Positions 49,741-62,600 of a DNA stretch of 64,000 nt are shown here, one piece after another; the stretch's first letter is position 1, and every line of letters begins with the position of its first letter. The notes beneath the pieces are model-generated. The model was not told the DNA's origin, did no database searches, and worked only from the letters and a program-made list of their open reading frames with translations. The position numbers and the translations under genes are program-made. The DNA comes from an uncultured Saprospiraceae bacterium (GTDB taxonomy: Bacteria > Bacteroidota > Bacteroidia > Chitinophagales > Saprospiraceae). The DNA lies in NCBI GenBank assembly GCA_937959115.1, contig CALGAW010000014.1, forward strand, positions 124,001-188,000. The letters run 5' to 3'.

Positions 49741-52647
49741 TTACCACTTCTTATTGTTTAGTTTAGGGTCAACTGTTTTAGGGGTATTATCATCATATTT
49801 TACATCTAGATTCTGAGGTTTATCAAAAGAGATAATTGTAAACTCAGTACGTCTATTTCTCTGATGCTCGTATTCATCACACCAGATATCGTTTTTACAC
49901 TTATTCCGCACTCTTGTCTCTCCATAACCTTTTGCTTCTAGTCTATTGCTACGAATTCCTCGCGACAATAAATAGTCTACAGCAGACTGCGCACGGCGTT
50001 GAGACAAATCCTCGTTATAACTATCAGAAGCTCGAGCATCCGTATGAGAACCGATCGATATTTTCATACTTGGGTACTTAGTCAAAAGCCCAATCAACTC
50101 TTCCAAATCAGGTTTTGCGTCTTCACGGATATAGTCTTGATCAAAATCATAAAAGATATTCCTCAATTCGATCACTGACCCAGGAGCCAATTTATCAGGA
50201 TCCATATCAGCCAATGCATTTCCGTTCTTATCAATTGCTGGTGTCAACCAAAGCGTTTCATTCAATGGCTCACCGCAACGAATTTTGAAGGTAGATCTTG
50301 GCTTCTTATCACCAATAAAATTCTCCTTGTCTCCAGTCAACACATAATCACAGTCACACTCGTAGCAGAAATCAAACTGCCCAGTTTCATCTGTAAGCAC
50401 TTCTACTTTTTCACCGTTACAACGGTTGATAAACGTAACAGTTGCCTTATTAACAGGATTCTTGTATTCCTTGTTTTTCACAACTCCAGTAAACTTATTA
50501 CAATTCTCTTCAGGTGGCGCTGGAGGCAATTTCTCCATCGGAATAGCAATACACTTATCTACATCACCTAGTGCTCTAATATTGTAAGATGACAGCTCCA
50601 TTTCTGAAAACTTGTAGCCATCCTTGCTAGCAGTTACATAATATGCATCGTCGCCAAATGCCATGTAATCGATTAGACCTTCGCCATCAGAATCATATCC
50701 GTTTTCAGCAAATCTTGCTAACTGTTGACTTGCCGCACTTTTCAACTTTATTGTGTATTCATCTTTGACCTCCTCACTTGGCAATAACTTAAGTAGCAAT
50801 TCCCCAGTTTGTTTGTTCATGATCTTACCATCTATCGATTCATCCACCGTCAGCTTGGCTTCAGAAATTGGTTGATCAGTCGCCTTGTCAAACACACAGA
50901 TTGGAATTCCTTCAGGAGCTCTCAAGCCATTTGGAACGATAAAACTGTAAATATCATCTTCTCCGTAACCACCTTCTCTTCTAGACGTTAGAAATCCAGA
51001 AGTTCCAGTTATGTCAAGGATAAGACCGAAATCATCCACAGAGGAGTTAAACGGTTTTCCTACGTTCTGAACCAAATCCCAAGCTTCTTCTTCATCTTCT
51101 CCATTATCTGTTCTTACTGTCGAAAAGATATCAAGACCGCCAAGTCCAGCATGTCCATTGGAAGCAAAGTACAATGTTCCATCATCATGAATAAACGGAA
51201 ACAACTCATTTCCTGCAGTATTCACGTTTTCTCCCATGTTCTTCGGAGCAGTCCAAATACCCGCCTTATTCTCAGACACGTAAATATCAAGTCCGCCGAA
51301 ACCATCTGGTGCCTCTGAAGCAAAATACAATCTTGATCCATCTGCTGACAAGGTAGGATGACAAACAGAATACTCTTCTGAATTAAATGGTAATTCTTTA
51401 ATATTACCCCAAGAATTTCCAACTAAATCAGCTGAATATACCTTAAGTCTAATGATATCCTTTTTGTCTTTTCCCTTCTTTCCTTTGTAGAAGTTATTTC
51501 TAGTAAAATACATCCGTTGACCATTATTTGTAAACGTCACAGGACCTTCGTGAAACTGTGTATTTACCTCTCCTTCAAAAGCCATTGGCTCTCCAAATGA
51601 ATCGCCATCTTTATCAGCAAAGTAAAGGTTCATAAACTCAGTATTAAACCAACGATCTACATGGTTCGGATCGTTACCTTCTGTACGGTTTGAAACAAAC
51701 ACAATACCTTTTTGGTAATAACTCGGACTAAAATCAAGGCGTCCACCGTTCAACTCCTTTACGTTTTTCAGCTTGATACGCTGATTTACTTTAAAGTTTG
51801 CTACTCGGTCGCACGCTTCAGCTAACACCTCGCCTCGCGCATCATTGTCGAGGGAGTAGTTATACCGTTCGCTATTGTACTCGTTTGGTGTACCCGCAGA
51901 GCTAAGCTTATTGTGATAAGAAAGAAATGCATCTTTTGCTTCGCTATACTTCTTATTACTTTGTAGAGCTTGCGCATAATACAAGTAATAGATTGGCGAT
52001 TCATCAGATTCTAATACTTTCTCATAAGCTGATTCAGCATTTTTTGTGTCGCCAGTCAAGCGATAGCTGTTTGCAAGTTTTTTGTAGTGATTTAGCTTAA
52101 AACTAGCTACCTTATTCTTGGCTGCATCGTCAGAAATATTCTCCACATATGCAGTGTAACCCAATTTCCCATAAACCTCTTCAGTCTTAGACTTCTTGGT
52201 TTTTTTCTTACCATCTACAGGATCTGTATTCAACCGTTCAGTTTTCGGCTGTTCAGCTTTTAAGCGTTCAGTTTTTGGTTGTTCAACGCTTAGCTTTTCA
52301 GCAATCGGTTGTTCAACGTTTGGCTTTCCGAAATTCGATGGTTTCACCTTCGACTGCTTCACTTTTGGCTGTTCTGCAATCGACTGTTTACCTTTTAGCC
52401 TTGCAGCTTTCAGCTGTTTTGCTTCTAGCTTTGCAGCCTTCTGTCTTTCAGCTTTCAGTTGTTTTGCTTCCAGTTTTGTAGCTTTCAGATCTTTCGCCTT
52501 CTGCTCTGTTTTCGTTTTTGCTATTGTCTTTTGGTTGCTCTTATCGGCAACTGTTTGTCCAACTGGCTCATTATTGACTAGGATTTGAGCGTTTGTCCAT
52601 AGACAGCTCAAGCCAAATAACAATATAAAAATTAATTTCGTTTTCAT
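49741..52647 (-). CDS. OmpA-family protein with TPR and PD40 propeller (T9SS/gliding-associated)
   Basis: The start is set at the ATG 52647, which gives a clean signal peptide (MKTKLIFILLFGLSCLW); an upstream in-frame ATG (52686) would overlap the PorP gene. Length is 968 residues. After the signal comes a Lys/Ala-rich, degenerate heptad-like stretch (about 35-150), TPR helices (about 165-280), PD40/WD40-like propeller blades (about 290-590, e.g. HPTLSADGSRLYFASEAPDG), a carboxypeptidase regulatory-like beta domain (about 740-830) and a C-terminal OmpA peptidoglycan-binding domain (FDQDYIREDAKPDLEEL, SIGSHTDARASDSYN, NRRTEF). This architecture accompanies PorP/SprF proteins and is known to tie the T9SS outer-membrane parts to peptidoglycan. 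It is the last gene of its operon. Confidence 0.9.
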   Translation of the reverse strand: MKTKLIFILLFGLSCLWTNAQILVNNEPVGQTVADKSNQKTIAKTKTEQKAKDLKATKLEAKQLKAERQKAAKLEAKQLKAARLKGKQSIAEQPKVKQSKVKPSNFGKPNVEQPIAEKLSVEQPKTERLKAEQPKTERLNTDPVDGKKKTKKSKTEEVYGKLGYTAYVENISDDAAKNKVASFKLNHYKKLANSYRLTGDTKNAESAYEKVLESDESPIYYLYYAQALQSNKKYSEAKDAFLSYHNKLSSAGTPNEYNSERYNYSLDNDARGEVLAEACDRVANFKVNQRIKLKNVKELNGGRLDFSPSYYQKGIVFVSNRTEGNDPNHVDRWFNTEFMNLYFADKDGDSFGEPMAFEGEVNTQFHEGPVTFTNNGQRMYFTRNNFYKGKKGKDKKDIIRLKVYSADLVGNSWGNIKELPFNSEEYSVCHPTLSADGSRLYFASEAPDGFGGLDIYVSENKAGIWTAPKNMGENVNTAGNELFPFIHDDGTLYFASNGHAGLGGLDIFSTVRTDNGEDEEEAWDLVQNVGKPFNSSVDDFGLILDITGTSGFLTSRREGGYGEDDIYSFIVPNGLRAPEGIPICVFDKATDQPISEAKLTVDESIDGKIMNKQTGELLLKLLPSEEVKDEYTIKLKSAASQQLARFAENGYDSDGEGLIDYMAFGDDAYYVTASKDGYKFSEMELSSYNIRALGDVDKCIAIPMEKLPPAPPEENCNKFTGVVKNKEYKNPVNKATVTFINRCNGEKVEVLTDETGQFDFCYECDCDYVLTGDKENFIGDKKPRSTFKIRCGEPLNETLWLTPAIDKNGNALADMDPDKLAPGSVIELRNIFYDFDQDYIREDAKPDLEELIGLLTKYPSMKISIGSHTDARASDSYNEDLSQRRAQSAVDYLLSRGIRSNRLEAKGYGETRVRNKCKNDIWCDEYEHQRNRRTEFTIISFDKPQNLDVKYDDNTPKTVDPKLNNKKW

Positions 52648-52663
52648 TATGAGAAATTTATGG

Positions 52664-53584
52664 TTAGAAAAATCTAGGATTAACAAATGCTTCGTCCTTT
52701 GGTACTATGCAATATTCAAGCATAACTTCAAAACTACCACTGTGATATTGTTGAAGCTCTGTAAGCGTATAGTCATAAGCAAAACCGACCTTCAAGCAAG
52801 GGCTGAAATGAAACTGTAAAATTCCATCAACTGAGTCTTGAAAACGGTAAGAAACACCAGCAAGTAGTTTATTAAAGAATAAAAAGCTTGCATTTACATC
52901 AAAGTCAAAAGGACTATGCTGCACATGTTTCAGCAACAATGATGGTTGAAACTGTACCGTTTCGTTCAATTTTAATACTAGCCCACCCATCAAGAAAAAA
53001 TGCCTATCCTTATTGGAGACTTCCTCTCCAGCCTGTGGGGAAGTAAATTCAATATCATGCTTTATCAGTGTCGGAGCAGAAAGACCGAGATAGTAAGTTG
53101 GTGTATGATAGTAAATTCCAGCTCCAAAATTAGGATACAGCTTCGTTGAATTTGCTCCTCCGATTGTGTAATCACCTACTTGATCTGGCTGACTCAAGTC
53201 CCATCTCGCCTTCATATAATTGACACTTCCTTGTGCACCTATATTTAGCTTTCCTTTTCCAAGTTTCATCTGATAATCATACATCATGTTGACAAACCAA
53301 TCATTGAATATTCCGATCTCGTCATGTACGACTGAAACTCCTAGTCCAATGTTTTTCTTATCAAATCGTCCATGCATATTAAATGCTTGGGTTATTGGAG
53401 CGCCATCCATTCCTACCCATTGGTTTCTGTAAAGAGCAGACGCACAAAACACATGTTTAGCGCCCGCATACGCTGGGTTGATCGCCAGCTTGTTAAACAT
53501 AAATTGCGTGTATTGTGCATCTTGTTGTCCATAGATAACAACGGCTAAACAATTAAACGCCAAGAAAATTATTAACTTTTTCAT
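52664..53584 (-). CDS. PorP/SprF-family type IX secretion outer-membrane protein
   Basis: The 306-residue product has a signal peptide and the family start QQDAQYTQFMFNKLAINPAYAG, with later motifs NPxxAGxx, RNQWVGMDGAP and the C-terminal VMLEYCIVPK. The family is an outer-membrane beta barrel of the OmpW/FadL type. SprF-like members assist export or surface attachment of one giant adhesin with a type B C-terminal domain, and are usually encoded next to it, as here. The gene lies 76 bp after the adhesin and 16 bp before the OmpA-family gene, so the three should be one operon. Confidence 0.93.
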   Translation of the reverse strand: MKKLIIFLAFNCLAVVIYGQQDAQYTQFMFNKLAINPAYAGAKHVFCASALYRNQWVGMDGAPITQAFNMHGRFDKKNIGLGVSVVHDEIGIFNDWFVNMMYDYQMKLGKGKLNIGAQGSVNYMKARWDLSQPDQVGDYTIGGANSTKLYPNFGAGIYYHTPTYYLGLSAPTLIKHDIEFTSPQAGEEVSNKDRHFFLMGGLVLKLNETVQFQPSLLLKHVQHSPFDFDVNASFLFFNKLLAGVSYRFQDSVDGILQFHFSPCLKVGFAYDYTLTELQQYHSGSFEVMLEYCIVPKDEAFVNPRFF

Positions 53585-53660
53585 ATTAAATTATTTGCTT
53601 CTATTAGTTAATCTTATTAATTGGAGAGCAGACAGTTTGCCTGCTCTCCATTTTTTTTAT

Positions 53661-56600
53661 TTATCTATGAACTGTTACAAACCCTTGCATTACATTACTA
53701 GGATCGTCAACAGGATCAAGTTCTAAAATATAGTAGTAGGTACCTTCTGGTAAATCTTCGTCATTGTATGTTCCAGCCCAATCATTGTTGTAAGGACCTT
53801 CATTGTAAACTAGATCACCCCATCTGTTGTATACTCTAATTCTATTGTTTGGATAATTCACTAGACAATGGATTGTTAATGCATCGTTCACACCATCACC
53901 ATTCGGTGTAATGATATTCGGTACAAAACATTCGTCGATCCGATCTTGTCCAACCGTGATATATACTTTAGAGTAGCTGCACACATTCGGACAACTTGGA
54001 TTGCAAATTTTGTAAGTAAAGCTATCCAATCCTACATAGTTAGGTGCAACATAATCGAACGTACCATCAGAATTTAATGTTGCATTACCTTGAGCCGCAG
54101 CCTCTACTAATTCAATATTCCAACCTGCTATCCAACTAGCATCATTCACAACCATTACTCCTCCTTGTATTTCTGCGTTGTAGTCAATCGCATAGTAATC
54201 ATTGCTAGATATCGGTAAAGGTTCTTTAACCAACGTTACCGTGTCTACACTGTATCCACTACATACGCCATTTGAAAGCGTCCAAACAAACTGATAAGTT
54301 CCGACTTGTGACAACTCAAACACCATAGTTTCAGCCTCAGAAGGTGTAACAATAACCGCTTGTGGCCCCGCAATTTGCGTCCACATTCCGTAAGCAAAAA
54401 TTGGTTTACCAGCATTCAGCATCGATACATCAGAATCACTACAAATTGTGATATCCGTTCCAGCATATGCGTTGTCAGGTGTCGTTCCATCTGAAACCAT
54501 TACACTAACTGGTAAGGAAGGAGCAGAACTACAGCTTCCCATACTAGCAATTACATAGTAATCATCAATATCAGCTAACGTCGCATTGGTAATGATAAAT
54601 GGATTTCCAAATCCAACGGATTGTCCGGTAGTAGAACTAAACCACTCGTAAGTAAGTGTACTCGATCCTGTAGCGTATAGCTCGATATCTGTACTAATAC
54701 ATACTGGTGTATTCGCACTCGCAACTGGCGAAACAACCGTAGACACCACTTCTAAATACAGTGGAGTTGCCGGTGGAGACGTACATCCGTTAATCGTAAT
54801 CGTATACCAGTAACTTCCAGTCTGTACAACTACAGATGAAGGTATAATCGGATTTTGAACAGTACTTATATATCCGTTTGGCCCGTACCAAGTATACAAT
54901 GCATTCGGTATGTAAGGCGCTTGGAAGTAAACCGGAGCTCCTTCACATACAGGACTATTACTAGTAGGTGTAACTGGTACTCCCAACTGCATTGCTACCT
55001 CTACTGTTAATGTATCAGAGGAGTAGTTTTGACAAGTTGCATTGCTCAACGTCCATACAAACTCGTATGTGCTACCGTAGTTTAACCCATACACTTGAGA
55101 TGTCTCAGAAGTAGGTGTCACGATGGTCGATGGTGGTCCAGATATTTGTGTCCAGACACCTCCGCCTTGCGTAGGAGCAAATGCATCAAGCGTAGTCGTC
55201 GTCACTTGACATAATAGTTGATCAAGTCCAGCGAACGCGTTATCCGCAGGCACCTGATTGACTACAATTGCAGTCGGTGGTGAGGCTAACGAGTTACATC
55301 CATTTTCAGACACTACAACATGGTAATCACCAGCATCTGCAACAGTCAACCCTGGCATTGCCAATGGATTTCCTGTCCCAACTACTTGCCCAGTTGTTGT
55401 GTTGTACCAAGTATAAGTAGCAGTTGGCGAACCAGTTGCAGATAAGTCAATACTACCACCTTCACATGTTGGCCCGTTGTTACTTACTACAGCTACTCCT
55501 GGGAGTGCATTCACAAGCACAGCAATCGTATCTGAATAAGGTGAACTACATCCATTCACACTAACCTCTACATAGTAATCACCAGCATCTGTGTTCGCAG
55601 CATTATTGATGATTGGATTCTGTGCATTACTTGTGAAGCCGCCAGGTCCATGCCATGTGTAGACTGCACCCTGTATATAGTCGGATGTCAAGAAGATATC
55701 ATCTCCATTACAGATCGGACTGTTACTTGCTACATTTGTAGGAGCAGCAACACCCGGAGTAATCTGTACTGGTGACATAATTGAACCTAATGAGGTACAA
55801 CCATCAACAATCACTTCCAAACTATACATACCAGCATCTGCCACTGTTGTATTCTGTACTAACAACTGAGGGACTGCAGTAGAAACACTTCCTGTCGGTG
55901 TATTCCATACGTAAGTCACATTCAATCCAGTATACGGTGTGGTATTCAACTCAAGCATCGACCCTTCACAGAGTGGCCCGTTATTCGTAATTGTAGGTGT
56001 CAATGGTAAAGGAGTCACATCTAAGTAAAGAGAAGCCGCAGGTGTTTCACAACCATTGACATCTCTAATTGTTAGTGTATACGTTCCTTCATCCATCATA
56101 CTTACAGGATTCATAACAACTGCTGGATCTGTCAAGTTGGTTAGGATAAATCCATTAGGACCTGTCCAAGTGCACATTCCACCAGGAATTTGATCTGCAT
56201 CTAGTATTACCATATCACCTTCACAATAAATACCACCACCGGTCAGATTTGTGACAGCTGGCAATGCATTTACTACTGCATTTGTAGCAGGTGAAATCAT
56301 CGAAGTACATCCATTTACAGTAACATAAACGAAGTAGGATCCTGAATCATTCACATCTGCATCCAAAATTATTGGATTTGGCATCGTTGACGTGTAACCA
56401 TTCGGCCCCGTCCACAAGTAGGTGGCACCTGGCACAGATGGTGCAAACAACTGTAAATCATCACCATCACACAGCGGTCCGTTGTTGTACGGGGTCACTG
56501 CATTTGGTACTGAATTTATCGCTACCATTTCTTGAGTAGACGCTGGGGATTCACATCCATTGGCATCTACACAAATCACAGCCCACATTCCTGTAGCATA

Positions 56601-59600
56601 AGCTGAGTCAACAGCTGGGATGGTTGTTGTATTCGTCGTCGTATTCAGTAATGGATTAGTTAGTGTTCCTGCACTAGAACCACCTGGACCAATCCATAAA
56701 TAACTATCACATTGACCACTTGTACTCAATACCAGGTCATCCCCTGCGCATATTGGACCATTCGTCACAATCGTTGGTGTTGCAGGTGTCGGATGCACAG
56801 TAACTGTAGTTGTAGATGCTGGAGAGGCACAACCATACATGTAAACTACTAGTGTATAATCTCCAGCATCTGCTAAAGTTGCAGGTGTTATCACTGAAGG
56901 ATTCGCCATTGTAGAGCTAAATCCGTTTGGTCCTGACCACAGATAACTGGTTGCTAAGGTAGTTGTACCAAGCTGAATTACACCGCCTTCACAAGCGTCT
57001 ATTGTAGCAGCAACAACCGGAGCAACTGGCGCGGCAGTCACCGTAATTGTTACCGGAGCAGAAAGAAGCGAATTACATCCTTCAACCGTTACCATTACTT
57101 GATAATCACCACTAATTGGAGTCGAGTAAGTAGTCGAAGGTACTGAAGTTGTAACTTGACCTCCATTCGGATCTGTCCAAGTATATAATACAGATACTCC
57201 TGAGTATGGTGTCGTACTTAAGACTAAGACATCACTCGCACAAACACTTGTACTCGTTGCAGTAATTGCAGGTGTAAGCGGCTTAGGATTAATTACTACT
57301 TCAGTTGTCGCAACAAACGTACAACCAAGGTTTGATGTAATCGTTACCTCATAACTACCGGCATCCGATACGTCTGGACTTGGAACTATAGGATTCTCAT
57401 TTGTAGATGTAAATCCGTTTGGTCCTGACCAGCTGTAAGTAAATGGTCCTCCAACTGTTCCTGGATTAGCCATTAGCTCAAGTTGATCATATTCACAAAG
57501 CGGTCCATTATTCGTAGGAACTGCAGTTGGCAATGGCCATAATTCTAAGTAATACGGTGTAGACAGATCAGACGTACAGCTATCAACTGTGACTTGAACT
57601 GTGTAATTACCTATGTGCGTTGCATCCGTAGGATCAATCACAACCGTATGTGTACTCGCTAATGGTCCATTTGGTCCAACCCAATCATACGTGATTGTAT
57701 TGCCCGCATAGTTTTGTATCGTCAAGATAACTTTCTCGCCTTCGCATACTGGTGCGTTACTAGTAATCACTGGCAAATCAGGCTTCACAGTAATATCTAC
57801 TATTGTAGAATTAACTGCTTCACAACCCTTACTATCAATGATTGTCACTATATACGTACCTGTTAAGTTATTATTCGCATTGGGCAGTATAGGATTCTGA
57901 TCAATTGAAGCGAATCCGTTTGGCCCTGTCCAAGAGAACGTGTAAGGTGGATTTCCTCCTGACGGTACTGAATATAATTCAATATCATCTAAAGGATCAA
58001 CACACTCTGTTCCATTGTTTGAAGCGACAACAGTTGGGTTCTCATGAACCACTATCGTAGTAACTACAGTATCCGAAGGACAACCATTCACATTGACCAC
58101 CAACCAATAATAGTAAGGTGATCCAACTGCTGTCAATCCATTAATCACAGGATTTTGATCGAAGGAAACAAGATTACCAACGGTAGTTGCAGTTCCATCA
58201 AACCAATAATAATTTGCATTACTAATAGCTGACGAAGTTAACAACCCTTGCTCTCCTTCACAGATCTCTGACCCTAAGGCTACAGGATTTGTTGGTATTG
58301 GATTAATATTAATATTAACACCAGGAGACTCAGGTGATTTACAACCATTAGCGTCAATACAGATCACCATCCATATACCCGCATCGTAAGCGGAATCAGC
58401 AGGTGGTATTGTCGTTGTTCCAACAGTTGTATTCAGCAACGGATTATTCAGTGTTGGTATACTATTACCATCAGGTCCAATCCATTGATAACTATCACAT
58501 ACTGAACTTGTACTTAGCACAAGGTCATCTCCTTCACAAATATCACCACTTGCAACAAGTGTTGGAGCTTGTGGATCATTCACTACTACAAGTATAGAAT
58601 CCATAGCAACACAACCATTCACCCAAGTCTGAAGGACGTAATAGCCGCCATTCTGAAGCGTAATAGGATAAATCTCTAGAGGATACTGAGTGGTATCACT
58701 CCATCCATTAGGACCAGACCACAAGTAAGAATCCGCTATAGAATCAGTATACAGTTTGATTTCACCATCAAGACAAACGGTATCCGTTCCTTGAATAGTT
58801 GCGCCAACAGGAGGACAACCAACTGGTATCGTTTCAATATCATGATCATCCTCATCTCCGTTGGTACCGTCCATATCGTTATCTGATACAGGGCCATCGT
58901 TACCATTATCTCCGTCCGCATTACTATCTACATCTGGTATAATCATACCATCACCATCTTCTGCCTGCGTAATTTCTGCTGCGTTCGTAAAGGAACCAGA
59001 TGCAGGGAAGAAATCAACAGTCATGGTGATTGATAGCGTATCGCACATATTTGGTAATAAAGGTCCAGGAATCGTTTTAAATGCATCTCCTGCAGAATTC
59101 AACGACCAAGTATTATCATTCAATGACATTCCAGTAGGCGTGTAATCCACTACTAGAATATTATATGCATTTAATGTACCTTGATTACAAACAACGATAT
59201 CAAAATCAACATCATCACCGACGGTAATCGGAAGCGTCTGCCCTGGTGAGAGTAGTTTCGCTAATGCTAAGTCAAATACCTGAGTAAGTGGTACTGTCAC
59301 GTCGTCCTCATCATCTTCACCTGAAGGTCCGTCGTTGCCTTCGTCACCATCTGGTGTTGAGTCAATATCAACTGGAGGATCATTGGTAGGATCATTATCA
59401 TCATCAAATTCACTGATCTCAGCATTGTTCGTAATCGAGTTACCCATAAAGGTCGCATCAATTGTAAACGTGATACTAACTGTTGTATCAGCACCAGGTG
59501 CCAATGGTCCAGGAATCAATGTGACTAACTCTGCTACACCAGGCGTATTTTCTACCCAGTTAGGATCTGCAAGTGTTAAACCAGCTGGTGTGTAATCCAC

Positions 59601-62600
59601 TAATCCTACATTGTAAACGTCTGCAGTTCCTGCATTAGACACTGTTAATTCAAATGTTATACTGTCTCCTGGCGCTACAGGTATTGTTTGAGTAGGTGAT
59701 AATGACTTATCTAATTCCAAATCATGATAAATAACTGGAATATCTGCAATATCGTGATCATCCTCATCGCCATTTGTACCATCTGTATCGTCATCTGTAA
59801 TCGGACCATCATTGCTGTCATCACCATCAGGTGTACTATCAATGTCAGGCGGGTGATTACCATCAGCATCTTCTGCATCAGCAATCTCTGCTGAGTTTAG
59901 ATAAGATCCAGAAGGTGGATAACTATCTACTACTAAAGTAATGGATGCATCAGCACAAGTATTTGGCTGAATTGGCCCTGCCATTGTATAGAAAGCATTT
60001 CCATTAATATCTAGTGACCATAAGGAGTCAGCTAAGCTCATTCCTGTTGGTAGATAATCAATTACATCCACATTATAAGCATCAAGCGTTCCTTGATTAC
60101 ATACTTCTATGACGTAAGTAACACTATCTCCCATAGTCACTGGTACTGGCTGCGCTGGATCTAATTTCTTAGTCAACGCTAGGTCAAATACCTGGTTAAG
60201 TGGTATCGTTGCATCATCTTCATCGTCTTCACCTGCTCCACCGTCATTACCTTCATCACCATCTGGTGTTGAGTCAATATCGACAGGCGGATCATTCAAT
60301 GGATCATTATCATCATCAAACTCACTAATCTCTGCATTGTTTGTAATCGAAGTTCCCATGAAGCTAGCATCGATTTCAAATGTAATGTCCATTGTAACAG
60401 AATCTCCTGGAGCTAATGCCCCTGGGATCAAGGCAACCAATTCAGCAATACCTGGCGTATTTTCTACCCAGTTAGCATCAGCTAAATTAAATCCTGTTGG
60501 GATATAATCAACTAATCCAATATTGTATTCATCAACATTACCTTTATTATATACCGTCAAGGTAAAGGTTACTGAGTCTCCTGGTGAAACAGGGAACGTT
60601 TGCGTTGAAGCAATTGCTTTGTCCAATTCTAAATCGTGTAGAATAACATTGAACACTTCGATATCATGGTCATCTTCATCACCATTCGTACCATCCGTTG
60701 CATTATCTGTTACTGGTCCATCATTATTATTGTTTACATCTGGATTACTATCCACATCTTGCGGATGATTACCATTTTCGTCTGCTGCATCTACGATTTC
60801 AACCGAGTTGACAAAAGTACCTCCCGGAGGGAATACACTAACTAGTGTAGTAAGTGGAACAGAGAAACATGAATCTGCTCTAATTGGTCCTGGAATTTGT
60901 ATAAAGGAATTTCCATTAGGAGCAAGTACCCAATCTGGATCATTTAGAATCAATCCAGCAGGTAAATAATCAATTACAAGTACATTATAAGCATCCAACG
61001 TACCTTGGTTGCAAACCTCTATATCAAACGTTACATCGTCTCCAATATTAATTGGATATTGCTGAGTAGAACTCATCTTCTTCGTCAATGCCAAATCAAA
61101 TGTTTGTTCAATCATAAACGTTTCGTCATCTTCATCATCTTCTCCTGCTGGTCCATCATTCCCTTCCTCACCATCAGGGGTAGAATCTACATCTGTTGGT
61201 GGATCGTTTGTTGGATCCGTATCATCATCAAACTCACTGATTTCAGCATTGTTGGTGATGGAAGTTCCCTGAAAGGAAGCATCAATCTCAAATGTTATTG
61301 AAACAGTTGTATCAGCTCCCGGAGCTAATGGCCCAGGAATCAACGTGACTAATTCAGCAACAAATGGTGTATTCACTGTCCAGTTAGCATCCGCCAGAAT
61401 CAATCCTGTTGGGATGTAGTCAACCAGACCAATACTATACTCGGGTACTGTTCCAGCATTAGTAACAGTCAATTCGAATGTAATACTATCACCTGGCGCA
61501 ACAGGGAACGTCTGCGTTGAAGCAATCGCTTTATCCAATTCCAGATCGTGGAATATCACAGGAATATCAGCTATGTCATGATCATCTTCATCATTATTCG
61601 TTCCGTCGGTATCATCATCTGTTACCGGACCATCGTTACTATCATCGTCATCTGGAGTACTATCTGTATCCGGAGGATGGTTGCCATCTGCGTCTTCTGC
61701 ATCTGCAATCTCTGCAGAGTTTTGATACGATCCTGTTGAAGGATAGCTATCAATCACAAGTGTAATGGATATATCTTCACAAGAATCAGGAAGAATTGGT
61801 CCTACTAATGTATAGAAAGCATCTCCAGCCGTATTAAGCGACCAGTTAGCATCTGCCAGACTCATACCTGAAGGCAAGTAATCGACCACATCTACATTAT
61901 AACCAGCAAGTGTTCCTTGGTTACAGACTTCTATTACATACGTTACACTATCTCCCACTTCCACTGGAACTGGTTGTAACGGATCTAATTTTTTAGTCAA
62001 TGCCAAATCAAATGTTTGACCAATTGGAATGGTCTCATCGTCTTCATCATCTTCACCAGCAGCACCATCATTACCTTCATCGTCGTCTGGTGTTGAGTCA
62101 CTATCCTTTGGTGGATCATTCGTAGGATCCATGTCATCATCAAATTCACTGATCTCAGCGTTGTTGGTGATGGAAGTTCCCATAAAGGAAGCATCAATTT
62201 CAAACGTAATATCCATTGTTACAGAATCTCCTGGAGCCAATGGTCCTGGAATCAGTGTTACTAATTCTGCGACTCCTGGTGTGTTTTCCACCCAGTTGGC
62301 ATCAGCAAGATTAAATCCAACCGGGATGTAATCAACTAACCCAATACTGAATTCATCCACATTTCCTTGATTATACACAGTAAGTGTAAAGGTAACGGAA
62401 TCACCTGGTGCAACAGGGAATGTCTGAGTAGAGGCAATTGCCTTATCTAATTCTAAATCATGATTAATAATTTGAATTTCTTCACCATCATGATCATCTT
62501 CATCTCCATTAGAACCATCTGTAGAGTTGTCATCCACTGGTCCGTCATTACCATCATCACTATCCGGAGTACTATCTACATCTGGTGGGTGATTACCATT

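Noticed and set aside
52648-52686. Upstream ATG for the OmpA-family gene
   Set aside because: It places 13 residues before a complete signal peptide and overlaps the PorP/SprF coding end.
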